Assembly: GCF_006546825.1 (NCBI RefSeq)
Contig: NZ_VICC01000001.1
Location: 1 to 64,000 of the forward strand
DNA length: 64,000 nucleotides
Origin: Actinomyces oris
GTDB taxonomy: Bacteria > Actinomycetota > Actinomycetes > Actinomycetales > Actinomycetaceae
Direction of reading: 5' to 3'
A program made the position numbers and the translations under genes. Shown here one piece after another: positions 33,839 through 42,383 of this stretch. Positions within the stretch are counted from its first letter, which is position 1. Every line of letters begins with the position of its first letter. A model generated the notes under the pieces. That model was not told the origin of the DNA, did no database searches, and saw only the letters and a program-made list of their open reading frames with translations.

Positions 33839-34369
33839 ATGAGCATCGACAACCTGCGCTCCGCCCTGCCCGAGTGGGCCAAGGACCTCTCCCTGAACCT
33901 GTCCACCCTGTCCCGCTCCTCCTCGCTGACCGAGCAGCAGCAGTGGGGCACCTTCGTGGCCGCGGCCGCCGCGACCCGCAACGAGTCCGTCCTGGTCCAG
34001 GTCATGGAGGACGCCCGCACCCACCTGTCCGAGGAGGCCATCAGCGCCGCCCTGGGCGCCGCCTCCATCATGGCGATGAACAACGTCGCCTACCGCACGC
34101 GCCACTTCCTGGGCTCGGCCTACGAGAACGAGCGCATGGGCCTGCGCATGAACATCATCAGCACCTCCGGCGGTGTGGACAAGGTCGACTTCGAGCTGTG
34201 GAGCCTGGCCGTGTCCACCATCAACGGCTGCGAGAAGTGCGTGACCGCCCACGAGGCCACGGTGCGCGGCGAGGGCCTGAGCACCGAGCAGGTCTGGGAG
34301 GCCGTGCGCATCGCCGCCACCCTGACCGGCGTGGCCCAGGCGGTCGGCGTCGTCGAGACCCTCGACTGA
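33839..34369 (+). CDS. ahpD: Alkyl hydroperoxide reductase AhpD
   Basis: A 176-residue helical protein of the AhpD/CMD family that passes electrons to AhpC. The CxxC active site is CEKC (Cys131 and Cys134) with His138 in CVTAHE, matching the proton-relay layout of M. tuberculosis AhpD. In mycobacteria its electrons come from the lipoamide/dihydrolipoamide dehydrogenase system. A strong terminator hairpin lies just after the gene. Confidence 0.95.
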   Translation: MSIDNLRSALPEWAKDLSLNLSTLSRSSSLTEQQQWGTFVAAAAATRNESVLVQVMEDARTHLSEEAISAALGAASIMAMNNVAYRTRHFLGSAYENERMGLRMNIISTSGGVDKVDFELWSLAVSTINGCEKCVTAHEATVRGEGLSTEQVWEAVRIAATLTGVAQAVGVVETLD

Positions 34370-34387
34370 CCCGATCACCACGATCAC

Positions 34388-34433
34388 GACGGCGGCCGCC
34401 GGCTCCCTCTCTGGGGGACCGGCGGCCGCCGTC
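34388..34433 (+). terminator. Intrinsic-type terminator of ahpC-ahpD
   Basis: A 15-bp perfect inverted repeat, GACGGCGGCCGCCGG at 34388-34402 and its complement at 34419-34433, with a 16-base loop, followed by TTCTCT. It lies 18 bases after the ahpD stop. Since the next gene is convergent, it may act in both directions. Confidence 0.8.
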
Positions 34434-34462
34434 TTCTCTACGTATCGACGCCTCCGCGCCGC

Positions 34463-34975
34463 TCAGCTGCGGGGGTCGGCGTCGATGGCGCCCTGGGTGT
34501 CGTCGAAGATCAGGTTGGAGATCTCCACCTGGACCGTCTCGACGTGGGGGACGTCGTGCAGGAGGAGCGGGTCATCGGCGGAGGTCTGCAGGGCCAGCGT
34601 GCCGCAGCCGAAGAAACGGTCGGAGACGTCCTTGTCCATCTGGATGTCGGAGATCCGGGTCAGGGGCAGGTCGTGGCCGACGCGGCTGACGATGCCGGAG
34701 CGGGTGATGATGCGCTTGGTGGTGATGGTGTACGTGCGCATGTACCACTGCAGCCACGGCAGGAGCAGCAGGGGGACGCTCACGACGAGGATCACCACCC
34801 AGATCGCCACGATGCCCCAGGGCTGCCAGCTGGTGGGGGCCATGACCGAGGCGACGACGCCGACCACGAGCAGGAGGATCTCGACGACGAACCGCCACAG
34901 GAGGACCTTGATGTGGGTGTGCATGTGCCGCACCACGACCTCGTCGCGGCTCAGCAGCTTCTTCGACAGTGCCAT
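34463..34975 (-). CDS. Membrane protein with bacterial PH domain
   Basis: A 170-residue protein. A short N-terminus (MALSKKLLSRDEVVVRHMHTH) leads to two membrane segments (about 25-45 and 53-75), then the bPH2 signature YTITTKRIITRSGIVSRVGHDLPLTRISDIQ. It is very similar in kind to the mycobacterial YdbT-like PH proteins found near lipid or biotin genes. ATG 34975 follows GGGGG. It lies after the Tad-like genes on the same strand, separated by 83 bases. Function unknown. Confidence 0.8.
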   Translation of the reverse strand: MALSKKLLSRDEVVVRHMHTHIKVLLWRFVVEILLLVVGVVASVMAPTSWQPWGIVAIWVVILVVSVPLLLLPWLQWYMRTYTITTKRIITRSGIVSRVGHDLPLTRISDIQMDKDVSDRFFGCGTLALQTSADDPLLLHDVPHVETVQVEISNLIFDDTQGAIDADPRS

Positions 34976-35058
34976 GCCCCCATCGTGCCAGGCCGCCGGG
35001 GGTTCGCGCACCCACGAGGGCAGGAGTACCCGCTTGAGCATGCCTCGGGCGGGCGTCG

Positions 35059-36384
35059 TCACCCACTGAGCATGCTCATACCGACCGAGGCGACGACTGG
35101 CGCGATCCCCAGGATGACGAAGGCTGGCAGGTGGCAGGCGCCCAGCGGCAGGACCAGGCGCACCGCCAGGCGCTCGGCGGCCTCCTCGTCACGGGCGTGC
35201 CGCCCCGCGCGCAGGCTCGCCGCCGTCGCCGCCAGGAGGGCGGCCGGTGAGGCCCCGTCCTCCCAGCCGGGGCGCAGGCAGGACTCCAGGCGGGAGCGCC
35301 GTGCCCTCCACTGCTCGTCCTCGGGCGCCTGCCAGGCCTCCTCCCACGGGGCGCCCAGCAGCAGGGCCCGCCCCACGACGCCGGCCCCCTCCTCCTCCAG
35401 GGCCGCACCTAAGGCAGTGAGCACCCCGGGCACCGAGGCCCCGGCGCTCAGGGCCGCGGCGGCCAGATCCAGGACCAGGGCCTCATCGACGACATCGCCC
35501 TCCTCGGTCGCGGCCCGTATGAGCCGCCTGGTCACCAGGTGCCCCACGACCATGAGCCCGATGCCCAGCGCCCCCACGGCGCTACCGACGCCGCCGTCGA
35601 GCAGCAGGGAGGCAGGGTCGGCGCCCACGAGCACCCCCAGCCCCAGTCCGACCACGGGCAGGCAGGCCAGGAGACGGGCGGTGCTGCGGGGGCCGGCCAG
35701 GGCGGCCCGGCGGGAGGCCTCGGCGCGACCGGACTCAGCGACCCCGCCGGCCACGGTCTGGAGGATGTCGGCCAGCGGCGCCCCCAGGGCGGTCGACAGG
35801 CGGCAGGAGGCGACAGCGCCCGGCACCCCGGCGGCGGTGGCCCGCCTCTGCCGGGCCCGCCGGCCGCGCGGGGGCGGGTGCCAGCGCAGGCGCCCCTTGC
35901 TCCATCGGGGCAGCCACGAGTCGTGCTGAAGGTCCGCGAGCGCGCGCAGCACGGGCGGGACGCCGTCCTCGTCGGGCTCGGCGCCCTCGGTGAGGCCGGC
36001 ACGCCCGCAGGCGCGCGTCCAGGCCCGCTGCGGGGTCGCGCCGGCGCGCAGGAGGCTGGCGACCTCGGTGAGCAGCAGCCCGAGGTCCGGTTCTGGTGCC
36101 CCGGTGCGTCGGGAGTGCAGCGCGTCGAGCGCCGCCTGCCGCATCGTCGGGCGTGCCTGGGCCGCGGGGGTGCCCGTGGTCCAGCCGCGGGGCAGGTCGC
36201 GGCGGGCCGGCAGCAGGAGCACGGCGGCGGCCAGGGCGACCAGGACCGCCGCGATCCAGGCGCCCGGCACCGGGCCTCCCGCCGTCCCACCCACCAGCCC
36301 GGCCAGGCGGGCTGCCGGGGGTGGGATCGCGGCCGTGCCCGTCACGCCAACCAAGTCCACTCCACTGGTCGCGTCAGTCATCAC
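35059..36384 (-). CDS. Fused TadB/TadC-like inner-membrane protein
   Basis: A 441-residue protein that appears to combine the two GspF-type platform proteins of Tad pilus systems. The N-terminal part has a membrane segment (WIAAVLVALAAAVLLLPARR) and TEVASLLRAGATPQRAW, typical of TadB; two more segments lie at about 245-300; the C-terminal part has AAALSAGASVPGVLTALG, ARDEEAAERLAVRLVLPLG and a final segment, typical of TadC. Normal TadB and TadC are about 300 residues each, so the pair is reduced as well as fused. Its ATG overlaps the tadA stop by four bases. Confidence 0.75.
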   Translation of the reverse strand: MMTDATSGVDLVGVTGTAAIPPPAARLAGLVGGTAGGPVPGAWIAAVLVALAAAVLLLPARRDLPRGWTTGTPAAQARPTMRQAALDALHSRRTGAPEPDLGLLLTEVASLLRAGATPQRAWTRACGRAGLTEGAEPDEDGVPPVLRALADLQHDSWLPRWSKGRLRWHPPPRGRRARQRRATAAGVPGAVASCRLSTALGAPLADILQTVAGGVAESGRAEASRRAALAGPRSTARLLACLPVVGLGLGVLVGADPASLLLDGGVGSAVGALGIGLMVVGHLVTRRLIRAATEEGDVVDEALVLDLAAAALSAGASVPGVLTALGAALEEEGAGVVGRALLLGAPWEEAWQAPEDEQWRARRSRLESCLRPGWEDGASPAALLAATAASLRAGRHARDEEAAERLAVRLVLPLGACHLPAFVILGIAPVVASVGMSMLSG

Positions 36385-37634
36385 GGCCTCCTCTCCCCCG
36401 CCCCGGGCAGTGCGTCAAGGCCGGTGCGGGCGAAGGCCTGCGGGCCGATCCGCTCCCGCAACGCAGATACGGCCGGGCCGGGCCTGAGGCGGCCGTCGCC
36501 CGTCACGTGCAGGGCCTCCTCGCAGATGAGGACCGCTCCGGCCGGGCTCGCCTCACGCCGCAGCACGCCGATGGAGCCGACATAGCGGCGCGCCCCGGTG
36601 GTGCCGGCCTGCCGGCGCAGGTGGACGACGGCGTCGAGGGCGCTGGCCGCCTGGGCGGCGACAGCCGCCTCGTCGAGTCCCGCGAGGGCCCCCAGGGCGG
36701 TCAGGCGGGCAGGGACGTCGGCGGGCGAGTTGGCGTGGAGGGTGGCCCAGCCGCCCTCGTGGCCGGTGTTGAGAGCGGTGAGGACATCGCGCACCTCGGG
36801 GCCGCGGCACTCTCCCAGCACGATCCGATCGGGCCGCATGCGCAGGGCGGTACGCACCAGGGAGGTCATGGCGACCGCCCCGACGCCCTGGACGTTGGCG
36901 CCGCGCTCCTGAAGGTGGACGACGTGGGGGTGGAGGGGGCGCAGCTCACTGGCCTCCTCGATACACACGATGCGCTCGGTGGCCGGGACGAGTGAGAGCA
37001 GGGCGGCCAGGAGGGTGGTCTTGCCGGTACCGGTGGCGCCGGTGACCAGGCAGCTGGCGCGGCCGGCCACCAGGGCGGCCAGGACCTCGTCCAGGCCGGG
37101 GGCGATCGTGCCGGCGGCGGTGAGCTCGTCCAAGGTGAAGCCGCGGCGGCGCTTGGTGCGCAGACTGATGAGAGTGCCATCGGCGCTCAGGGGCGGCAGC
37201 ACCGCGTTGAGTCGGGTGCCGTCGGGCAGGGTGGCGTCGACGACGGGGCAGGCGTCGTCGAGGCGCTTATGCGCGGAGGCGGCCATGCGCACGGCCAGGG
37301 CCCGCACCTCGGGCTCATCCATGGCGGCTGCGGGGACCGGTTCGAGGCCGCGCCCCCGGTCGATCCAGGTGCGCCCGTCGCTGACGAGGACGTCGGTGAC
37401 GCCCTCGGTCTCGATGAGGGGCTGGAGGATCGGCCCGGCGCCGTCGACGTCGGCGCGCACCCTCTGGCCCAGGCGCGCCATCCCCACCTGTCCGGTGGCG
37501 GGGGCGGCGGCATCGTTGAGGGCCTCCTCCAGACCCACGCCGCGAGCCAGGGCGCTGCGGACACGGGCGAGCTCGGGGCCGTCTGCCCCACCCCCGCCGG
37601 AGGCACCTGGCTGACCGGGACTTACCGGGACCAT
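36381..37634 (-). CDS. tadA: Tad secretion ATPase TadA (CpaF-like)
   Basis: A 417-residue hexameric ATPase that powers Tad pilus assembly. Walker A is GATGTGKTTL, the Asp box is IVCIEEASELRP, Walker B is RPDRIVLGECRGPE, and the His box is GHEGGWATLHANSPAD. The N-terminal CpaF domain has VTDVLVSDGRTWIDRG. It overlaps tadZ by 13 bases and the fused tadB/tadC by four. All motifs needed for ATPase activity are present although no pilin gene is nearby. Confidence 0.92.
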   Translation of the reverse strand: MVPVSPGQPGASGGGGADGPELARVRSALARGVGLEEALNDAAAPATGQVGMARLGQRVRADVDGAGPILQPLIETEGVTDVLVSDGRTWIDRGRGLEPVPAAAMDEPEVRALAVRMAASAHKRLDDACPVVDATLPDGTRLNAVLPPLSADGTLISLRTKRRRGFTLDELTAAGTIAPGLDEVLAALVAGRASCLVTGATGTGKTTLLAALLSLVPATERIVCIEEASELRPLHPHVVHLQERGANVQGVGAVAMTSLVRTALRMRPDRIVLGECRGPEVRDVLTALNTGHEGGWATLHANSPADVPARLTALGALAGLDEAAVAAQAASALDAVVHLRRQAGTTGARRYVGSIGVLRREASPAGAVLICEEALHVTGDGRLRPGPAVSALRERIGPQAFARTGLDALPGAGERRP

Positions 37635-38848
37635 GACTGCCTCCTGGACTGATCGCCTGACTGATTCACTGACTGGCTCGTTGGCCGGCTCGCCGACTGA
37701 TTCGCCAACTGGTTCGTTGTGCGGGTCTCCGACGCTGCGGCGTCGGCGAGCCGGGGCAGCAGCTCGCGGGCCAGGGCGCTCGCGGCGCGCCGGAGGGCCG
37801 AGCGGGACCGCACCGGGTCCTCCCCGAGGGCCAGCCGCTTGGCCAGGACCCGGTCGGTGGGCACCTGCCCCAGGACCGGGCAGCCGGTGATGAGCTCGAG
37901 GTCCTCGGCGAGGACGTCCTCACCCACCTGGCGCGCCACGAGCCAGACCGGCACCCCAGCAGCGGCGTCGGCGGCCGCGGCGGCTTCAGCATCGGCGGCC
38001 ACGACAGCGGCGGGCGCCGTGCCCCGCAGTCGCGAGGCGATGCTCTCGGCGGCGACGGCCGAGCGCAGGTCGAGCCCGGTGACGATAAGGACCCCGGCGC
38101 CCGGCGGCGGGGACGCCCCGCGGGGCAGGTCCACCAGCACGACGTCGTGCTCGGCCCGCATGGCCTCCAGGACCGCCGCCGCGCACGGCAGGGGGCCTCC
38201 GCGCACATCCCCGGTGAGGACCGGCATGGCGTGCCACACGGGCAGTGCCCCGACGAGGTGGCCGGGCCGGAAGGCCGACTCCTCTGCCGGCAGGTCCGCC
38301 CAGCGCAGCCCGGTCAGGACGCTCTGCCCGCACAGGAGGTCCAGGCCGCCGGTGGGGTCGAGGTCCATCATCGCCACCCGTCTGCCCGCGCGGCCCAGCG
38401 CCCACGCCAGGTGCAGCAACAGGACGCTGGCCCCCTGGCCCCCGCGGGCGCCGGTGACGGCCAGGACCTGGGCAGGGCGCCCCGAGCGCGCCGCCCCCGG
38501 GATCCTTCCCCTCTCCCCCGGCTGTGCCTCAGCACCGGACTGCGCAGGCTCACCGGCGGAGGGCCTCAGGGGAGGGAAGGAGACGTCTCGGCCGTCCCAC
38601 ACCGGCCTGCGCCCCGTCGCCGGTCTGACCCGCGCCACCTGCCTCGCCCTGGCTCCTTCCGTGGCCTCCGACGTCGGGTCCTTCTCCTCCGGCTCTGGAG
38701 CCGCCGCGCCCCCGGACGCCGCCACTGCCGGGATGGTCAGCGTCTCCTCCGGCTGCGCCGATGTCCCAGGCAGCTGTGGCTGCCCCGGCTGCCATGCGCC
38801 GTCCCCTGCGGGAACGGGCGTCTGCCTCACAGGCATCTCCACCGGCAT
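37622..38848 (-). CDS. TadZ/CpaE-like localisation ATPase (septum-site-determining Ssd family)
   Basis: A 408-residue MinD-like protein. A disordered Pro/Glu-rich N-terminus (about 130 residues) precedes the P-loop-like VTGARGGQGASVLLLHLAWALG, MMDLDPTGGLDLLCG and a switch region VLVDLPRGA. The first Lys of the deviant Walker motif is replaced (GARGGQGAS), as in actinobacterial Ssd/TadZ. It places the Tad machine in the cell. The last 30 residues are a Gln/Ser/Asn-rich tail (NQLANQSAS ... NQSGDQS) from repetitive DNA at 37640-37720. GGAG lies before the ATG; it is divergent from a HAD gene, as in mycobacteria. Confidence 0.83.
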   Translation of the reverse strand: MPVEMPVRQTPVPAGDGAWQPGQPQLPGTSAQPEETLTIPAVAASGGAAAPEPEEKDPTSEATEGARARQVARVRPATGRRPVWDGRDVSFPPLRPSAGEPAQSGAEAQPGERGRIPGAARSGRPAQVLAVTGARGGQGASVLLLHLAWALGRAGRRVAMMDLDPTGGLDLLCGQSVLTGLRWADLPAEESAFRPGHLVGALPVWHAMPVLTGDVRGGPLPCAAAVLEAMRAEHDVVLVDLPRGASPPPGAGVLIVTGLDLRSAVAAESIASRLRGTAPAAVVAADAEAAAAADAAAGVPVWLVARQVGEDVLAEDLELITGCPVLGQVPTDRVLAKRLALGEDPVRSRSALRRAASALARELLPRLADAAASETRTTNQLANQSASRPTSQSVNQSGDQSRRQSWSR

Positions 38849-39200
38849 CGCCCTCTCCTTTCGGCTCCCTCACTGTCTCCCCGGTCCTGCCCACGGCCGG
38901 CCGTTGCCACAGCCGCCTCCCGGCTCCCCGGCCGGTAGCCCGCACGAGCGGTACGGCGGTACTGCGGCGCCGCCGGCGGCTCTCCACCAGGGTGCGGGCC
39001 CGTCCGCGGCTGCGCCCAGCGACGTCGTCGGCCCTGTGGAGACGAGGCGCAGAAACGCACCTGTGGCCCCGCGCCCACCGCGTCCCACCGCGCCTCACCG
39101 TGGCCCGGGGCCGCCCAGCGCGGCAGCCTCGGCGACGACGCAGGCAACCGAGGGGCTCACACGCCTGACACCGGAGCTCCCCTCGTGATGAGATGGGTCC
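38849..39200. other. Divergent promoter region, no gene seen
   Basis: About 350 very GC-rich bases between divergent tadZ and the HAD gene. Short open frames on both strands lack ribosome binding sites and meaningful composition. Promoters for both genes are expected here but no consensus hexamers stand out. Confidence 0.4.
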
Positions 39201-40130
39201 ATGAGCGCGCAGGACCGCGCAAGCGCCCCCTCCCGACTGCCGGCGACGTCACCAGTGACGGCACCGACCGCCCCACCGGCTGCGCCGGAGCTCCCGCCTG
39301 CCGGGCCGGCCCCCACCGGGCACCGTGCGGCGGCCTACTTCGACCTGGACAAGACGATCCTGGCGACGTCGTCGACCTGGGCGCTGGGGACCCCGATGCG
39401 GCGCAGCGGTCTCATCTCCTCCCGCGCCCTGGCCTACGGGCTTATCGCCCAGATCCCCTACCTCCTGGTGGGCGCCGGCACCCAGCGCTCCAGCAGCCTC
39501 ATGGAGCATCTGGCCCTCATGTCGGCCGGCATCAGCCGCCGGGACCTGGTGGAGGTCGTCGAGGGCGCCCTGACCACGGCGATCGAGCCGGCCGTCTACG
39601 CCGAGGCCCTCGACCTCATTGAGGGCCACCGCCGGGCCGGGCACGATGTCGTGGTGGTCTCGGCCTCCATCTCCGAGATGGTCGCCCCCATCGCCCGCCT
39701 CGTCGGGGCCGACCGGGCTGTGGCCACCCACATGGAGGTCGGTGAGGACGGTCTGTTCACCGGGCGCATCTCCCGCTCCATGCTGCACTCGGAGAAGGTG
39801 GTGGCGCTGCACGAGGACGCCGCCGCCCACGGTATCGATCCGGCCCGGTGCTGGGCCTACTCCGACTCCATCTCCGATGAGCCGATGCTCAGCGCCGTCG
39901 GCCATCCGGTCGCCGTCAACCCCGACCGGGACCTGCGGCGCCTGGCGCAGGAGCGGGACTGGCCGGTGCGCGACTTCGCCCGCCCGGTGCGGCTACGGCC
40001 GCGCTGGGAGCCACCGAGCCTGTCGACCCGGGCCTCGGTCATCGCCCACGTGGCCGGCGTGCTGGCTGTCGGGGGCACCGCTGCCTGGCTCATGGCCCGA
40101 CGCCGCCCGCGCGGCGCCCGCGGCCTTTGA
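39201..40130 (+). CDS. HAD-IB family phosphatase (SerB-like)
   Basis: A 309-residue protein. A Pro/Ala-rich N-terminus of about 40 residues precedes the HAD motif I YFDLDKT (the nucleophile Asp and the acid Asp), motif II VVVSAS, and motifs III/IV in SEKVVAL ... YSDSISDEPML. A C-terminal membrane segment (VIAHVAGVLAVGGTAAWLM) followed by RRRPRGARG anchors it. The family includes phosphoserine phosphatases, but the substrate is not settled; the mycobacterial counterpart sits beside Ssd in the same way. Confidence 0.85.
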   Translation: MSAQDRASAPSRLPATSPVTAPTAPPAAPELPPAGPAPTGHRAAAYFDLDKTILATSSTWALGTPMRRSGLISSRALAYGLIAQIPYLLVGAGTQRSSSLMEHLALMSAGISRRDLVEVVEGALTTAIEPAVYAEALDLIEGHRRAGHDVVVVSASISEMVAPIARLVGADRAVATHMEVGEDGLFTGRISRSMLHSEKVVALHEDAAAHGIDPARCWAYSDSISDEPMLSAVGHPVAVNPDRDLRRLAQERDWPVRDFARPVRLRPRWEPPSLSTRASVIAHVAGVLAVGGTAAWLMARRRPRGARGL

Positions 40131-40184
40131 GTCCTCCGGCCGGGCTCAAGCAGGGGTGAGCTTGGCTCACCTGGGCGGCCCGAC

Positions 40185-41231
40185 TCACCCGGCCCGCCAG
40201 GTGCCGGCCTGCACCGCCCGGCACAGGCGCTGGGCCTCCTGAACGCCCGCGAGCACCGCCTCGGCCTGCCACACCACCCAGGCCACCACCCCGTCCATGG
40301 TGCCCGAAGCGTAGGCCCCGGCGGCCTCGGCGTAGGCCGCCGGCACCCGACCGGGGTAGAGGTCGGTGACGGCCGTACCGGTCGGCTCAAGCCCATCACG
40401 TACCAGGAGGTGACGCACCAACAACCGCCCCACCGCGGCGTTCCCGGCGGCGAAGGGGCGGGCGGCCAGCATCTCGGCGTGCACGATGGCCGCCCGCACC
40501 AGCGCCGGCGCCTGCGGCGCCTCGATGAGATCGACCAGCCCCGCCAGCCTCGCCGCCAGCTCCTCGCCCTGCGGCGCGCCCCCCGGACCGCCCTCCCGGG
40601 CGGGCGCCTGCCCGGCGCGCGGCACACCGACCTCCCCCAGGCCCACCCGGCCGCCGGCCGCCAGGGGGCCGACGATGTCGCGGTGCAGCGCCGCCAGCAG
40701 CGAGCGCGCCGGGGGCACCACCGGCCGTCCCCGGCCCACCAGGTCCGGCATCCAGCCGACCAGGCGGGTCCCGGCGCGCCACAGCCCGGCCACGGCGTCC
40801 AGGCCCGCGTCTCCGGTGACGGCCTGGGTGAGGGAGCCGGCGACCACCTGCTCGCGCAGGACCTCGGCGGAGACCACCGCGCCCTCGACGCCGCCCGAGG
40901 CGATGGCGCCCCGGATCGCGGCCTCGGCGCGGGCCTCGCGCCACCGGCGTCGCAGGGCCTCGTTCCAGCGCAGCTCGGAGCAGGCCTCACGCACCGCGGC
41001 CTCGGCGGCGCGCACTCGCTCATCGGCGGCCACGGCCCTGAGCGCCTCCAGCGCCGGATCCTCGGGCGAGGGGGCGCCGTCGGTGGCCGCCCCGGCCCGC
41101 GCACCTGCGCCGACCCCACCAATATTCAACCCGTCGGTCGGCATGCCGGCTCGACCCGTCACGCCCCGCGCCACGGGCCTCCTGGGTCCCCTGGGTCCCC
41201 TGGGCTCCGACGAACCGATCCCCACAGACAT
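40185..41231 (-). CDS. Fic-fold protein with degenerate active site
   Basis: About 348 residues. The C-terminal half has the Fic-domain layout, but the HPFxxGNGRxxR motif reads ARPFAAGNAAVGR: the catalytic His is Ala and the second Gly/Arg are altered. An upstream SGGVEG fits the (S/T)xxxE(G/N) inhibitory helix of regulated Fic proteins and is preserved. Family members transfer AMP to proteins; this one probably cannot by the usual chemistry. Start codon is uncertain (ATG 41267, 41231 or 41144). It ends close to the convergent HAD gene, a grouping kept in other actinobacteria. Confidence 0.65.
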   Translation of the reverse strand: MSVGIGSSEPRGPRGPRRPVARGVTGRAGMPTDGLNIGGVGAGARAGAATDGAPSPEDPALEALRAVAADERVRAAEAAVREACSELRWNEALRRRWREARAEAAIRGAIASGGVEGAVVSAEVLREQVVAGSLTQAVTGDAGLDAVAGLWRAGTRLVGWMPDLVGRGRPVVPPARSLLAALHRDIVGPLAAGGRVGLGEVGVPRAGQAPAREGGPGGAPQGEELAARLAGLVDLIEAPQAPALVRAAIVHAEMLAARPFAAGNAAVGRLLVRHLLVRDGLEPTGTAVTDLYPGRVPAAYAEAAGAYASGTMDGVVAWVVWQAEAVLAGVQEAQRLCRAVQAGTWRAG

Positions 41232-41355
41232 TCGCACCACGCCCCCACTGTGGCACACCACGGTCATCGCCGGCCACAGACGCCCTCAGGCGCCCCCTGG
41301 CCCCGTATCCCGAGGAAACCAGCACGAGGCGAGCGCACCCCCTAGACTCGATCAG

Positions 41356-42294
41356 GTGAGTGACTCCCCCTCCCATGACGCACCGGGCTCCGGCCCGCCG
41401 CCCGCGACCCCTGGCGCATCGGGTCGGCCACCACGCAGTCGCCGCCCCGACTACGTGCTCACCGCCGTCGTCGGAGTCCTCTTCTCCCTGGGTGCCTCCG
41501 CCCTGCTGGGCCTGGCCGCCGACCAGACCTCGATCCTGCGCACCGGCCTGCTGCTCGGCGCCCTCCTCATGCTGTCCGCCGCCGCCGCCGTGCTGTTCGC
41601 CAGCCGCTCCTCGCTGGGCGCGCTCGTCACCGGACTGACCGCACTGACCGCCCAGTCGATGGTCTTCCTGGCCCCCATTCACGCGGCCTCCTTGACTGAG
41701 CCCTGGCTGCAGCGGCTCGTCAGCACCGGTTTCATGCTCACCCTGGCGGGCCTGTGGCTGGGTGGCTCCTGGGGGATGCGCCAGGCCCGCCGCGCCGGCC
41801 AGGCCCAGGGGCACGCCGCCTTCCGCCTCACCGAGGCCGACCGGACCGTGGGCTCCACTCCGACGCCGCCGCCCTCGCGCCGCCGCGACCACCTCCTGTC
41901 CCTGCCCTGGGTCATCACCGGGCTGGCACTGGCGGCCTTTCTGCTGCCCCGTACCTACCTGCGGGCAGTCGCCCCCGGTGTCCAGACCGGGCCGCTGCTG
42001 ATCGCAGCCGTCCTCGTCTCCCTCCTGGCCCTGGCCGCGGCCGGCGCCTCGACGGCCCGCTCCACCCTCGGCGCGCGCGTCATCGGCCCGGTTCTCGTGC
42101 TTGCGGCGGTGCCCACGCTCAGTAACGGTATGATCCCTGGCGGCCACCTGGTCTCCAGGCTCCTGCCGCACGGCCCGAACGCCGTCGTGCTCACTGCCAT
42201 CGGCATCGAGCTCATGGCGATCGGCTGGGGAGCACATGTGGCTCGCCGGCAGGGCCGTGCCAACGCGCTGGCCAGGCTGCGTTCCGGCGTCTGA
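41356..42294 (+). CDS. Polytopic membrane protein with SRSSLGA motif, unknown function
   Basis: A 312-residue membrane protein with about seven to eight hydrophobic segments after a Pro/Ser-rich N-terminus of 35 residues. The second segment pair contains AAAVLFASRSSLGALVTGL; a near-identical stretch occurs in the next gene, and a weaker version (GASTARSTLGARVIG) recurs later in this protein, suggesting internal duplication. A GTG start at 41356 (CAGGTGAGT) fits the open frame. No transporter or enzyme family is recognised. Confidence 0.7.
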   Translation: MSDSPSHDAPGSGPPPATPGASGRPPRSRRPDYVLTAVVGVLFSLGASALLGLAADQTSILRTGLLLGALLMLSAAAAVLFASRSSLGALVTGLTALTAQSMVFLAPIHAASLTEPWLQRLVSTGFMLTLAGLWLGGSWGMRQARRAGQAQGHAAFRLTEADRTVGSTPTPPPSRRRDHLLSLPWVITGLALAAFLLPRTYLRAVAPGVQTGPLLIAAVLVSLLALAAAGASTARSTLGARVIGPVLVLAAVPTLSNGMIPGGHLVSRLLPHGPNAVVLTAIGIELMAIGWGAHVARRQGRANALARLRSGV

Positions 42295-42383
42295 GGGGCC
42301 CATGCCCGAATTCGTGTCCTGGAGATGACCGGCCCCATCCGGCATCCCCCTCCTACTACCGTGTGCATGCGTAAGGAGACCTC

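Noticed and set aside
38870-39088. Possible 72-residue gene between tadZ and the HAD gene
   Set aside because: No ribosome binding site, very biased composition, and overlapping frames on both strands equally open.
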